This document shows, one piece after another, positions 9,154 to 18,800 of a stretch of 64,000 nucleotides of DNA. Each line of letters opens with the position of its first letter. The stretch's first letter is position 1. The DNA is taken from positions 5,048,229-5,112,228 of the forward strand of contig NZ_LT607803.1 in the NCBI RefSeq assembly GCF_900090195.1, given 5' to 3'. The notes beneath the pieces are model-generated. The model was not told where the DNA came from, did not search any database, and saw only the letters and a list, made by a program, of their open reading frames with translations. Position numbers and translations under genes: made by a program. The DNA comes from Variovorax sp. HW608 (GTDB taxonomy: Bacteria > Pseudomonadota > Gammaproteobacteria > Burkholderiales > Burkholderiaceae_C).

Positions 9154-9333
9154 CTACATGCTTGATGATTTGCAGGTCCCATCCGCGCAGTAGCATTTTC
9201 CACTCATACCGCAATCGCGATGGCCCTTGCACGAGCCGCTGCAGTTTTCACAGAACGCCGAGCTACTCATCACGAGAGTTGCGCCCAATATGAGCCCGCC
9301 AGGAATCATCAAGCGAAACAGCTTTCGGAACAT
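9154..9333 (-). CDS. 59-residue secreted cysteine-rich peptide
   Basis: A short gene with a strong ribosome site (GAGGAG six bases before the ATG at 9333). The product has a basic start (MFRKLFRLM), a hydrophobic signal segment (GGLILGATLVMSSSAF) and a mature part of about 30 residues with cysteines at 28, 31, 35, 41, 47, 49 and 54. From residue 31 the spacing is C-x3-C-x5-C-x5-C-x-C-x4-C, six cysteines in the order seen in knottin-like peptides. It would be exported and disulfide-bonded in the periplasm or outside. It faces the gene at 9,648 divergently. The fold is inference from spacing; target and function are unknown. Confidence 0.62.
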   Translation of the reverse strand: MFRKLFRLMIPGGLILGATLVMSSSAFCENCSGSCKGHRDCGMSGKCYCADGTCKSSSM

Positions 9334-9647
9334 TGCCTTCTCCTCGACGAAAAACACCGCCCGAACTTTAAAGCGGCATCTCGGATTCTGTAGCGAAGGT
9401 CCTACACGCGATAGCGTGCGTCTCAAAAGTGTGACGACCAGCGCCAAGGCGATAAGAAGATGAGCAGTGGGCCCGATGCACTCAAGTTTCGGCGGCCGGC
9501 GAATCTCGCGCGAGCTGCCACGGCTACAAGCGCATTTGGCGTAGCGGCGAAGGAGCTCTTCACGGCTACCCAAATAAGGGGTCCAATGTGCTTGGGCAAC
9601 ATAAGCCTTGGGACTCGAAGCCGTTACTGTCATAGAGGAGCTTTGCG
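9334..9647. promoter_or_regulatory. divergent intergenic region between two secreted-protein genes
   Basis: Some 314 bases separate the start of the small cysteine-rich peptide (minus) from the start of the 153-residue secreted protein (plus). Promoters for both should lie here. I see no clear -35/-10 pair, operator or repeat that I would defend. Confidence 0.4.
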
Positions 9648-10109
9648 ATGCAACACGCGCTTCCCTTGCTGACCTGCATGGTGGTGGCCGGCATGCTCCT
9701 CGTGTCCGAACCAGTAGAAGCCAAGAAACTCCGATGGCCGAAGAAGTTGCGGGTCCAATTGCATAGTCCAGGCGAGCTTCTTCCGCCGTGTTGGGGACGA
9801 CCGCAGGCATGCTCTGACAAGGGGGAGGTAACGCCAAACAAATCCGTTCCAGATTTCGGACCTCCTCCGAAGCCTTACTACATCGTTGCTCAGTTTCAAT
9901 GTGCGAGTAAGAGGACGAGGATGCCTACGGGCGGCGATTGTGTCCGCACGGTCTTTTCCGACCAGTCTTGTAGCGTCGCGCTCAATGAAATAGAGCGAAT
10001 AGCGAGAGGGCCGGACGTTTGCCGCAAATGCACCGATGTCGTGGATGAAGACCTGTATTGGACCGGCAAAAAGGACCACGTGCAGGGGGGGCCTTGCTCG
10101 GGAATGTAG
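9648..10109 (+). CDS. secreted cysteine-rich protein of unknown function
   Basis: A 153-residue protein with a clear signal peptide (MQHALPLLTCMVVAGMLLVS, cleavage plausible after VEA) and a mature part with eight or nine cysteines, including a CRKC pair near residue 125 and a C-terminal GGPCSGM. A GAGGAG ribosome site sits nine bases before the ATG. It diverges from the small cysteine-rich peptide, and a third secreted protein follows at 10,946, so this part of the cargo is enriched in exported products. I do not recognise a family. Possible roles include surface modification, superinfection exclusion or a toxin/immunity pair; none is demonstrated. Confidence 0.65.
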   Translation: MQHALPLLTCMVVAGMLLVSEPVEAKKLRWPKKLRVQLHSPGELLPPCWGRPQACSDKGEVTPNKSVPDFGPPPKPYYIVAQFQCASKRTRMPTGGDCVRTVFSDQSCSVALNEIERIARGPDVCRKCTDVVDEDLYWTGKKDHVQGGPCSGM

Positions 10110-10500
10110 CTCGTAGGAAGCACATCCGTTCCTGCTGCGCCAGCAAGCGCACACGGTCTCTCGCGCTTATCTGGATGTCGCTCTCAGTCTGAGCATGTGA
10201 CCGCGTTTCCGCTGTCCATTCTGCTTCTTCGATGGGGCGTAGGAGGCACCCAAGGTGCCTAGTTGAACGGCTGCTTTACCGCGTTGCATATAGCCGCAAC
10301 GGGCGCATCTCCGCCGCAATCGGCCGGCCGCAGGCGGCCACAACCCGAGATTCGTCGGCGGCTCAATTAGCCGGCAGCCGACGTTCGGGGAATGCTGCCC
10401 CGTATGGCGCGACGATCTGGGTGATAGGCGCGCGACAAACAAGATGAGAAGAACTGTCGCGGCCGAGGGATGATGCCGGCGTTGATTGACGCTGGCAAGG
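10110..10500. other. no gene recognised; inverted 12-mer near the IS relic
   Basis: Nothing convincing is encoded between the secreted protein and the istB relic. GCGCGACAAACA at 10431-10442 recurs as its reverse complement at about 10512-10523, at the edge of the relic, and a related TTTGTCGCG occurs near 10868. These could be remnants of insertion sequence ends. Confidence 0.4.
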
Positions 10501-10755
10501 TCAATCGGCGGTTTGTTTGTCGCGCGCTGCTGGGATGCCGACATTCCTCGGGGTGGCGAAGCTTGCGGGGCGTCCTGGTCCGTGCTGCTTGCGCTGCATG
10601 GCCGTGCGCCTGCGGTAGCTCTCGACGTTGAGCTCGAAGATCGTCGAGTGGTGCACGAGGCGGTCGACGGCGGCCAAGGTCATCGCAGGATCGGGGAAGA
10701 CCTTGTTCCATTCCCCGAAGGGCTGGTTGGCGGTGATGAGCATCGAGCGGCGGCG
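10501..10755 (-). pseudogene. 3' relic of an IS21-family istB (ATP-binding transposition helper)
   Basis: The minus strand encodes RRSMLITANQPFGEWNKVFP, then PAMTLAAVDRLVHHSTI, then FELNVESYRRRTAMQRK. This is the conserved C-terminal portion of IstB, the AAA+ helper ATPase of IS21-family elements. Only about 80 residues remain. Upstream (toward 10,760) the frame continues into unrelated sequence, and no Walker motifs or istA are present. It is a scar of an insertion sequence, left beside the secreted-protein gene at 10,946. Confidence 0.8.
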
Positions 10756-10945
10756 GAATGAGGAGGGGCGGGCTGGCCCCACGGCTAGGCCAACGGTCTG
10801 TGTACCCTCTTCCGGTCGTCCGGCCGGCACGATGTAGCGTAGCAGGAGGCGGGGTGGATGCTTTGATTTGTCGCGAACACCCCTCGACACTGCCAACCAC
10901 TGCAAAGGATACTTGGGCAAACCCTCACTCAATCCGGAGGACCAT

Positions 10946-12001
10946 ATGCGCAATTTGAGACAGATGTTCACAGCCCTTGCCGTTGCCTTACTGGCCAACG
11001 TCGCGACTTCGGCGGACTGCAACTCACTGCTGCGCCAAGGTATCTTTGAATTTAGTTCTCTGAACAGCGAGCTTGACAAAGCCGAGGCGGTTCGCAACTG
11101 GTACCGGAATCAAAGCAGTTCATCGGACAAATCGTCCGGCTCACATGGCGGCAACCTGGGGTACGACGGCTTCTCACTCGCATATAAGGACGACGCGAAG
11201 GCCGCCAAGGAAGCCAAGCAAGATGTCGAAAGCTATAACGAGAATAACTCGTCCTTGCGGAGTCGTGTTGTTGAAATTGGCACACGCGTCAATGTCGCGC
11301 TTGCCCAAGAGTTCAACAAGTGCTTGTCAACTCCAGGACTTCATGCATGGGTGGAAACCTCCAGCGACCCGTTCGTTTTCACCATCGCAATGAAGTACGT
11401 GTCCGATGAGGACCGATTCGTGGCGCCAACGCTTAAGAGAATTAAGGTGTATCCGTCGACCGTCACACTGCTGGATGGCGATAAAGTTCCAGTCACCATT
11501 GGCGGCAACATACCGCGGTGGAGCTATAAACGTGCGAACTGCCAAGAGGCCGTCACTGTTTTCACCCAAGCCTCCAAGGCGATAAATGGCGCAAGCTCGT
11601 TATCCTTGCCATCCTTCTGCCCTCCAAAAATAGAAGCTTGCAACTTGAAGGACCAGAGAATCCTGCTTCATTTCACCGCCGACCATCCTCTAAACTTCAA
11701 CAATGTTGCCTCCCAAATACTTAGAGAAGCCGGAGCTAAGGTTGATGAGGTGCCAAAACCGCCGAAGGCGCAGGAGCCCGGCATGCCTAATTTTTACCGA
11801 ATCTATACATCGATGGGTAGCAATGTTCCATTGATGAAGGAGATTTCGAAGTGCTTCAAGCGCGCAGATATCTTCAATGGCATGTTCAAGGAAGAAGGCT
11901 TGCCGATTAGTCCCGACCAGGACACGAATGGTCCGAACTCAGGTCTGCTTCCGGTCTGGCTGCAAACGCATGGTGCCGTCATCTACCTTGTTGACCAATG
12001 A
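10946..12001 (+). CDS. secreted protein of unknown function
   Basis: A 351-residue protein starting at MRNLRQMFTALAVALLANVA, with GGAGG five bases upstream of the ATG at 10946. A signal peptide ends near TSA-DC (about residue 23). The mature part has a polar, serine-rich segment (QSSSSDKSSGSHGG) and a helical region (KDDAKAAKEAKQDVESYNEN), then a mixed domain with several cysteines. No catalytic motif or named family is evident. It lies between the istB relic and a resolvase relic, and its composition is AT-richer than the phage core, so it probably arrived on a mobile element. Likely periplasmic or exported. Confidence 0.65.
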   Translation: MRNLRQMFTALAVALLANVATSADCNSLLRQGIFEFSSLNSELDKAEAVRNWYRNQSSSSDKSSGSHGGNLGYDGFSLAYKDDAKAAKEAKQDVESYNENNSSLRSRVVEIGTRVNVALAQEFNKCLSTPGLHAWVETSSDPFVFTIAMKYVSDEDRFVAPTLKRIKVYPSTVTLLDGDKVPVTIGGNIPRWSYKRANCQEAVTVFTQASKAINGASSLSLPSFCPPKIEACNLKDQRILLHFTADHPLNFNNVASQILREAGAKVDEVPKPPKAQEPGMPNFYRIYTSMGSNVPLMKEISKCFKRADIFNGMFKEEGLPISPDQDTNGPNSGLLPVWLQTHGAVIYLVDQ

Positions 12002-12357
12002 ATTCCGGCGGTAGCGCGGCCCAATTCGGATCGAAACGGGGTTCCTAACTCAACGTGTCAGATCGATTCGGCAAACGACCGCTGTCGCGGTAACCCTGAA
12101 GACCGATTCGCGCGCATAGCGGCCGACGGGGTACGAATTCATTCACGGGACGATGCTGGTCGAAGGTCAGTGGCATCGGCGAACCGAAGCGGGCCGCCGG
12201 CTGCCGGTCGAGGGCGGGCCCGCCGGCTGATCAGGCGCGGTCCGTCCCTGGCGCGGATCGCGGTCGCGCGGCTCGTCTTCAATGCACGCGCCACGCTTGG
12301 CCCGCTGTGAGCCGCTGGCGCACGTCGTGAGCATGGGCCTCGGTCAGGGCTCGCGGC

Positions 12358-12477
12358 CCGCTCCAGCGTCCTCCCATCCGCCTTGGCGCGTCGCGCCAGC
12401 CCGCTACGGGTGCGTTCGACCAGGAGGTCGCGCTCGAACTCGGCGACGGCCGCGATCAGGCCCGTGGTCATCTTGAC
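12358..12477 (-). pseudogene. relic of a serine resolvase/invertase
   Basis: About 40 residues on the minus strand (MTTGLIAAVAEFERDLLVER, then TRSGLARRAKADGR) match the helix-E/linker portion of small serine recombinases (family pattern AxxEFERxLIxERTxAGLxxA). The catalytic N-terminus and the DNA-binding C-terminus are missing or out of frame. It probably derives from a Tn3-like transposon resolvase or a phage invertase. Together with the istB relic it brackets the 10.9-12.0 kb secreted-protein gene and lies just upstream of hsdM. Confidence 0.72.
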
Positions 12478-12596
12478 GAATTTCGGGCACCCGGGCGGGG
12501 CCGGGATCGGCGGGCCTTCGATTCGCGCAGGTCCGTGCGATAGTTCGCGGCCGGCGCGATGGCGCCGTTGAGCCCGCAGTCGACAATTCCCAAGCA

Positions 12597-14519
12597 ATGA
12601 ATCAACAAAACCTAGCCGACTTCATCTGGAACGTCGCCGACGCCTTGCGCGGCCCGTTCAAACCTTCGTTGTACGGCCGCATCATCCTGCCCTTTACGGT
12701 GCTGCGCCGCCTGGAGTGCGTGTTGGAGCCCACCCGCGAGGCCGTTCTTGAACGTCACGCGGCTCTGATCGGCTCTGGTGTCGAGCTAGACCTCGTGTTG
12801 CCCGCCGTCGCGGCCGCGCCCTTCTACAACACCAGCCAGTACACGCTGGCCACGCTCGGCTCGACGAGCACGCGCGCCAACCTGGAGGAGTACCTTTCGC
12901 GCTTCTCGGCCAATGCGCGCCAAGTCTTTGACTACTTCGGCTTCGACAATTGGCTGGTCAAGCTGGAGGAGGCGAACCTGCTGTACCTGGTCACGCAGAA
13001 GTTCGCCGCCATCGACCTGCATCCGACGCGCCTGTCCAACGCTGAGATGGGCTTGGCCTTCGAACACCTGATCCGCAAGTTCGCCGAGGCCGCCAATGAT
13101 GATGCCGGGGAGTACTTCACCCCGCGCGACGTGGTGCGTCTAGTCACCACGCTGGTCTTCGCCACCGACCACGAGGCGCTGAACGGCGAGGGGGTGGTCC
13201 GTACCGTGTACGACTGCGCTGCCGGCACGGGCGGCTTTCTGTCCTCGGCCATTGAACAGGTGGCCGAATGGAATCCGGCTGCGCGCATCGTTCCGTACGC
13301 TCAAGAGCTGAACCCTGAGACGTATGCCATCTGCGTGGCCGACAAGCTGATCCAGGGTTACGACGTGCGAAACCTGAAGCGCGGCAACACCCTGGACGAC
13401 GATCAACTGCCCGGGGAGCGTTTCGACTATTGCCTCGCCAATCCGCCCTTTGGCGTGAAGTGGGAGATGGTGCAGAAGGCCGTTAGCGACGAGCGGAAAA
13501 ATCTCGGCTACGCCGGCCGCTTTGGCCCCGGCCTGCCGCGCGTCGGCGACGGCTCGCTGCTGTTCCTCATGCACTTGCTTTCCAAGCGCAAGCCGGTGGA
13601 ACAAGGCGGCACGCGCATCGGCATCGTGTTGTCGGGTTCGCCGCTGTTCAACGGAGGTGCCGGCTCGGGCGAATCAGAGGTCCGACGCTGGATACTCGAA
13701 AGCGACTGGCTGGAAGCCATCGTCGCGCTGCCAAGCGACCTTTTCTATAACACCGGCATCGGCACCTACGTATGGGTGCTGTCGAACCACAAGGCGCCGG
13801 CGCGCAAGGGCAAGGTGCAGCTGATCGATGCGACCGGGCTGCACACCCCGATGCGCAAGAGCCTGGGCAGCAAGCGCAAGTTCATCGCTCACGCGCAGAT
13901 CGACGAAATCGCCGGCGCGCAGGACACGTTTGCCGAAAGCGAAATCAGTAAGTTGTTCGACACCGCCGACTTCGGGCACCGGCGCATCACGATCGAGCGG
14001 CCACTGCGGATGCGTTTCGCGGTGACCGAAGCAGCGCTCAAGGCATATGCTGAGACCAAGGGCGCAGACCATGTTGATCGCTTTGCCGCGCTGAGTGGCA
14101 CCAGCTTCGACAGCCTAGACGTCTTCCTTGCCGCAGCCAAGATCAAGAAGCTCGCCAAGGGCACCCGCAAGGCGGTGCTCGACTGCTTTGGCACGCGCGA
14201 CCCAGCGGCCGAATTGGTAACCGATGCCGATGGCGCTCTGGTGCCCGACGCCGAGCTGCGCGAGTTTGAAAACGTGCCGTTGAAGCAGGACATATGTGAC
14301 TACTTCGCGCGCGAGGTGCTCCCTCATGTGCCCGACGCTTGGATTGACGACAGCAAGACCGACGAGAAGGATGGGCTGGTCGGTGTGGTCGGCTATGAGA
14401 TCAACTTCAACCGCCATTTCTATAGGTACGTGCCGCCCCGGCCACTTGAAGAAATCGATGCGGAGTTGAAGGCTGTGGAGGCGGAGATCGCAGCCTTGCT
14501 CGGCGAGGTCACCGCATGA
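12597..14519 (+). CDS. hsdM: type I restriction-modification system, modification subunit M
   Basis: A 640-residue N6-adenine DNA methyltransferase, normally a dimer that joins HsdS to modify the recognition sequence. The N-terminal region (FIWNVADALRGPFKPSLYG) is the HsdM helical domain. The SAM-binding motif I is VYDCAAGTGGF around residues 204-214, and catalytic motif IV is NPPFG at 282-286. It lies in the size range of long HsdM proteins with a C-terminal extension. Its stop overlaps the hsdS start (ATGA at 14516), so M, S and R form one coupled operon. The restriction relic at 4.4 kb belongs to a different system. No key residue appears to be missing. Confidence 0.95.
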   Translation: MNQQNLADFIWNVADALRGPFKPSLYGRIILPFTVLRRLECVLEPTREAVLERHAALIGSGVELDLVLPAVAAAPFYNTSQYTLATLGSTSTRANLEEYLSRFSANARQVFDYFGFDNWLVKLEEANLLYLVTQKFAAIDLHPTRLSNAEMGLAFEHLIRKFAEAANDDAGEYFTPRDVVRLVTTLVFATDHEALNGEGVVRTVYDCAAGTGGFLSSAIEQVAEWNPAARIVPYAQELNPETYAICVADKLIQGYDVRNLKRGNTLDDDQLPGERFDYCLANPPFGVKWEMVQKAVSDERKNLGYAGRFGPGLPRVGDGSLLFLMHLLSKRKPVEQGGTRIGIVLSGSPLFNGGAGSGESEVRRWILESDWLEAIVALPSDLFYNTGIGTYVWVLSNHKAPARKGKVQLIDATGLHTPMRKSLGSKRKFIAHAQIDEIAGAQDTFAESEISKLFDTADFGHRRITIERPLRMRFAVTEAALKAYAETKGADHVDRFAALSGTSFDSLDVFLAAAKIKKLAKGTRKAVLDCFGTRDPAAELVTDADGALVPDAELREFENVPLKQDICDYFAREVLPHVPDAWIDDSKTDEKDGLVGVVGYEINFNRHFYRYVPPRPLEEIDAELKAVEAEIAALLGEVTA

Positions 14520-15844
14520 TCGACATCACACGATCGTTGCCAGCCAATTGGCGCGCCGTGCGCCTCAGATTCGTTGCAGATCTAAATCCGGCGGCTCCGC
14601 CACGGAATGTGCTCCCTGATGACGAAGAAGTCTCGTTCCTACCGATGGAGGCTATCGGCGAGGACGGCGGCCTGCAATTGGACCTGGTAAGACCCGCTTC
14701 AGAGGTGCGGGCCAGCTACTCCTACTTTGCGGATGGTGATGTTGCCTTTGCCAAAGTCACGCCTTGCTTCGAGAACGGCAAGGGCGCGCTCATGCGCGGA
14801 CTCGTCGGCGGCGTCGGATTCGGTACAACAGAACTAACCGTGCTGCGCCCGCGACCGGGGCTTCATGCCGACTACTTGCGCTATTACTTGTCTAGTTCGC
14901 GCTTCCGTGGGCCTGGTGCTGGCGCAATGACCGGTGCAGGGGGGTTGAAGCGCGTCCCTGATGAATTCACCCGCAACGATCTGATCCTGTTGCCGCCGAT
15001 AGCGGTCCAACGCTTCATCGCCTCGTACCTCGACAAGGAAATCGCTCGCATCGACGCCTTGACCGAGAAGAAGACCCGCTTCATCGAACTGCTTCACGAA
15101 AAACGGGGAGCACTGATCACGCAGGCAGTGACGAGGGGGCTCGATCCACACGCGCCGATGAAGGACTCGGGAGTGGAACTGCTTGGCTATGTGCCGGCTT
15201 CATATACGGTCACTCGCTTGATGCACCTTACCGAATATGGCAGGGACATCATGTACGGCATCGTGCTCCCGGGACCCGATGTAGAGGAAGGAGTACCGAT
15301 TGTGAAGGGCGGGAATGTCAAGAGAGAGCAGCTCAACCGCGTCAAGCTGTGTCGAACTACGCCCGAAATTGAAGCTCCTTTTGCGCGGGCCCGCCTGCGA
15401 CCGAACGATATTGTCTACTCGATACGAGGATCGATTGGTGATGCCGAACTGGTGCCGGAAGAGTTGCTTGACGCGAACATAACCCAGGATGTTGCGCGAG
15501 TTTCTCCCGGACCGCGGGTCAACCCGCGATGGTTGTTGTACTTCTTGAAGTCGAGAGCGCTTTTCGCTCAGCTTGATCGCGAGGCCACCGGAGCAACCAT
15601 CCGAGGGATCAACATTTTTTCCTTGAAGCGTGCGGTGGTTGCGGTGCCTGAGCTTGCTGAGCAAAACCAGATACTGAGGTACCTAGATTCGCATTGCGCG
15701 AGGATTGATCGGCTTTCGAGCGCTGCCAAGAAAAGTATCGAGCTCCTTCGCGAACGCCGCGCTGCCCTTATCAGCGCCGCCGTCACGGGTCAAATTGATT
15801 TGCGCGCAGAGCAACCCACCCTCGAAGAATTGGAGCCCGCGTGA
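14516..15844 (+). CDS. hsdS: type I restriction-modification system, specificity subunit S
   Basis: A 442-residue specificity subunit with the classic duplicated layout. A first target-recognition domain (about 1-165) is followed by a helical conserved region (ASYLDKEIARIDALTEKKTR, then FIELLHEKRGALITQAVTRG). A second target-recognition domain (about 205-385) is followed by a matching helix region (YLDSHCARIDRLSSAAKKS, then IELLRERRAALISAAVTGQI). The two domains read different half-sites, so the target should be bipartite; its sequence cannot be read from the protein. It overlaps hsdM and hsdR by four bases each. Both domains look full length, so this is not a half-size or truncated allele. 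Confidence 0.93.
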   Translation: MIDITRSLPANWRAVRLRFVADLNPAAPPRNVLPDDEEVSFLPMEAIGEDGGLQLDLVRPASEVRASYSYFADGDVAFAKVTPCFENGKGALMRGLVGGVGFGTTELTVLRPRPGLHADYLRYYLSSSRFRGPGAGAMTGAGGLKRVPDEFTRNDLILLPPIAVQRFIASYLDKEIARIDALTEKKTRFIELLHEKRGALITQAVTRGLDPHAPMKDSGVELLGYVPASYTVTRLMHLTEYGRDIMYGIVLPGPDVEEGVPIVKGGNVKREQLNRVKLCRTTPEIEAPFARARLRPNDIVYSIRGSIGDAELVPEELLDANITQDVARVSPGPRVNPRWLLYFLKSRALFAQLDREATGATIRGINIFSLKRAVVAVPELAEQNQILRYLDSHCARIDRLSSAAKKSIELLRERRAALISAAVTGQIDLRAEQPTLEELEPA

Positions 15845-18800
15845 GCAAGACTCATCACGAGTGCGAACTCGAGCGCCACATCGTCGAGCAGCTGGCCGCT
15901 GCGGGCTGGCTTGTCGGCGAATCGGGGGCGTACGACCGCGCGCGGGCGCTTTACCCCGAGGACGTCACCGGGTGGCTGCAGGACAGCCAACCTCAAGCCT
16001 GGGAAAAGCTGATGAAGCTCAATGGCGGCAATACCGAGGCCTTGGTGCTGGACCGCTTGGTCAAGACACTGGATGCGCCCGAGGGCGGCACCGTCAACGT
16101 GCTGCGCCGTGGTTTCGCAGTCGCCGGTGGTGGCCCGCTCGCGATGAGTCAAGCGCTGCCCGAAGATGACCGCAATGCCAGCGTGATCCAGCGCTACGCC
16201 GCCAACCGCCTGCGCGTGGTGCCCCAGCTCGTCTACTCGCTCGATACGGCCGATCGCATCGACCTCGTGTTCTTCGTCAATGGCCTGCCTGTGGCCACCT
16301 TCGAACTGAAGACCGACTTCACGCAAAGTGTCGAAGCGGCCATGGCGCAGTACCGCGACGATCGCCCGCCGAAGAGCGTCAAGACCGGCCGCGTCGAGCC
16401 GTTGCTTGCTTTCCGTCGTGGCGCGGTGGTGCACTTCGCGATGAGCGACACCGACATTCGCATGGCCACCAAGCTGTCTGGGTCAAGCACGTTCTTCCTG
16501 CCGTTCAATCGCGGCAACGACGGCGCCGCTGGCAACCCACCCGGCGGTGAGGGCAATTACCCGGTGTCATACCTGTGGCAGCGCGTGCTGACGCGGGATA
16601 ACTGGCTGCGCATCTTTCACCGATTTGTGCTGTTGGAGCGGCTGCAAGTCGAGGACGCCCAGGGCAAGCCGCACTGGCGCGAGACGATGATCTTCCCGCG
16701 CTTCCACCAGTGGGAAGGCGTGGCCGCGATGGTCGATGCAGTGCGCGTTGAAGGCGCCGGTCAGCCCTACCTGATTCAGCACAGCGCGGGTTCGGGCAAG
16801 ACAAATACGATCTCTTGGACGGCGCACGAACTGATCCGCGTGCGCCGGCCCGATGGCGAGCCGTACTTTCATAGCGTGATCGTCGTCACCGATCGCACTG
16901 TGCTCGACAAGCAACTGCAGGATGCGATCGCGCAGATCGAGCACCAGACCGGCGTGGTCAGGGCGATTGACGGGGAGGCCTCTAGTCTGCCCAAGAGCCA
17001 GCAGCTGGCGCAGGCCATGCTCGACGGCACGCCGATCATCGTGTGCACCTTGCAGACCTTTCCGCACGCGCAGAAGCTGATCCTGTCGGAACAAAGTTTG
17101 CGCGATCGCCGTTTCGCCGTCGTGATCGACGAAGCCCACAGCAGTACCGGTGGGAGCACAGCCGACGACCTGCGCTACGTGCTGACCGGGCAAAGTGAGG
17201 ACGAGTGGCAGAAGATGAGCGCGAACGAACGGCTGTCGGTTTGGCAGTCGTCGCGCCAGCGGCCGGGCAACGCGAGCTACTTCGCCTTTACAGCTACGCC
17301 CAAGCACAGCACGTTGAGCCTGTTTGGCCGGCCGCAGGATCCGAAGCAGCCTGCCAGCGTGGACAACCCGCCGGTACCGTTCCACACGTACACGATGCAG
17401 CAGGCCATCGAGGAGGGATTCATCCTTGACGTTCTGCGCAACTACACCAGCTACTCCACCGCCTTGCGCGTTGGAACGAAATTCACCGAGGAAGGTGATC
17501 GCCGGGTGGACAAGAAGGGCGCAAGCCGCGCATTGGCGCGCTGGCTGAGCCTGCATCCCACCAACATCGGGCAGAAGGTGCAGTTGATCGTGGAGCACTT
17601 CCGGGCGAACGTGGCGCCGCTGCTGAACGGTCAGGCCAAGGCGATGATCGTCACGCCCTCGCGCGCGGCGGCGGTGAAGTACCACCTGGAACTGCAACGT
17701 TACTGCCGGGCGCGCGGCTATGACGACGTACACCCGATGGTGGCCTTCTCGGGCGACGTGTCCAACGCCGATGCCAAGGAAGAAGGATTCGCTGACGACC
17801 ACGGCTTCAACGAGATCAACCTGAACCAGGGGCTGAGGGGTCGCGAAATGCGCAAGGCCTTCGACACTTCCGACTATCGGGTGATGATCGTCGCCAACAA
17901 GTTTCAGACCGGCTTCGACCAGCCCAAGCTGGTGGCGATGTACCTGGACAAGAAGGTGTCGGGCGTTGAAGCGGTGCAGACCCTGTCGCGCCTGAACCGC
18001 ACCTATGCGGGCAAGGACAGGACCTACGTGATCGACTTCACCAACGAGGCCAAGGAGATTCTAGATGCCTTCAAGACGTTCTACCGCGACGCCAAGGTCT
18101 CTGACGTGCAGGACGCGAATATCGTCTATGACCTGAAGCAAAGGCTAGACGCGACGCTTTTGTACGAGACTTCCGAGGTGCGCGCGTTCGCCGAAGCGGT
18201 AGTGGACCCGCAGGTCACGCACCAAAAGCTGTTCAACCTCACGCAGGCGCCGGCGGATCGCTTCAACGCCAAGTTGAAGCAGCTGAACGGTGCCATTGAC
18301 GCGTGGGAACAGGCGTGGCGTCAGGCCGATGAAGCCGGGGACGAGAAGGGCAAGATCAACGCCGATGCGCAGCGCGCCGAGTTGTCCAAGGAGCGCGACA
18401 AGCTGCTCATCTTCAGTGAGGGGCTAGGCAAGTTTGTGCGCACCTATGAGTACGTCGCACAACTGGTCGACTTCGGCGATCCGGATTTGGAAGGTTTTGG
18501 CAGCTTCGCGCGGCTACTGCGCAAGCGGCTGAAGGGCTTGTCGGCCGAGCAAGTGGACCTGGGCGACCTGCGTTTGACCCACTTCAAGCTCAAGGCCAAA
18601 GACGGCCTCATAGGGGTCGGTGGCGAAGGCAAAGTACCCATGCTGGACCCGATCACCGACAACGGCCTGCGCGACGCGAAGGACCGCGAGAAGGCGTTCC
18701 TGTCGGAACTGGTGAAGCGCCTGAACGACGCCTTCGGCAAGGAAATCAGCGACACCGATCAGGTGGCGTTCGCGGTGCACGTTTCGGAAAAACTGCGCGG

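Noticed and set aside
16567..17802. 411-codon minus-strand open frame within hsdR
   Set aside because: Fully covered by the intact hsdR coding frame; no ribosome site or motif of its own.
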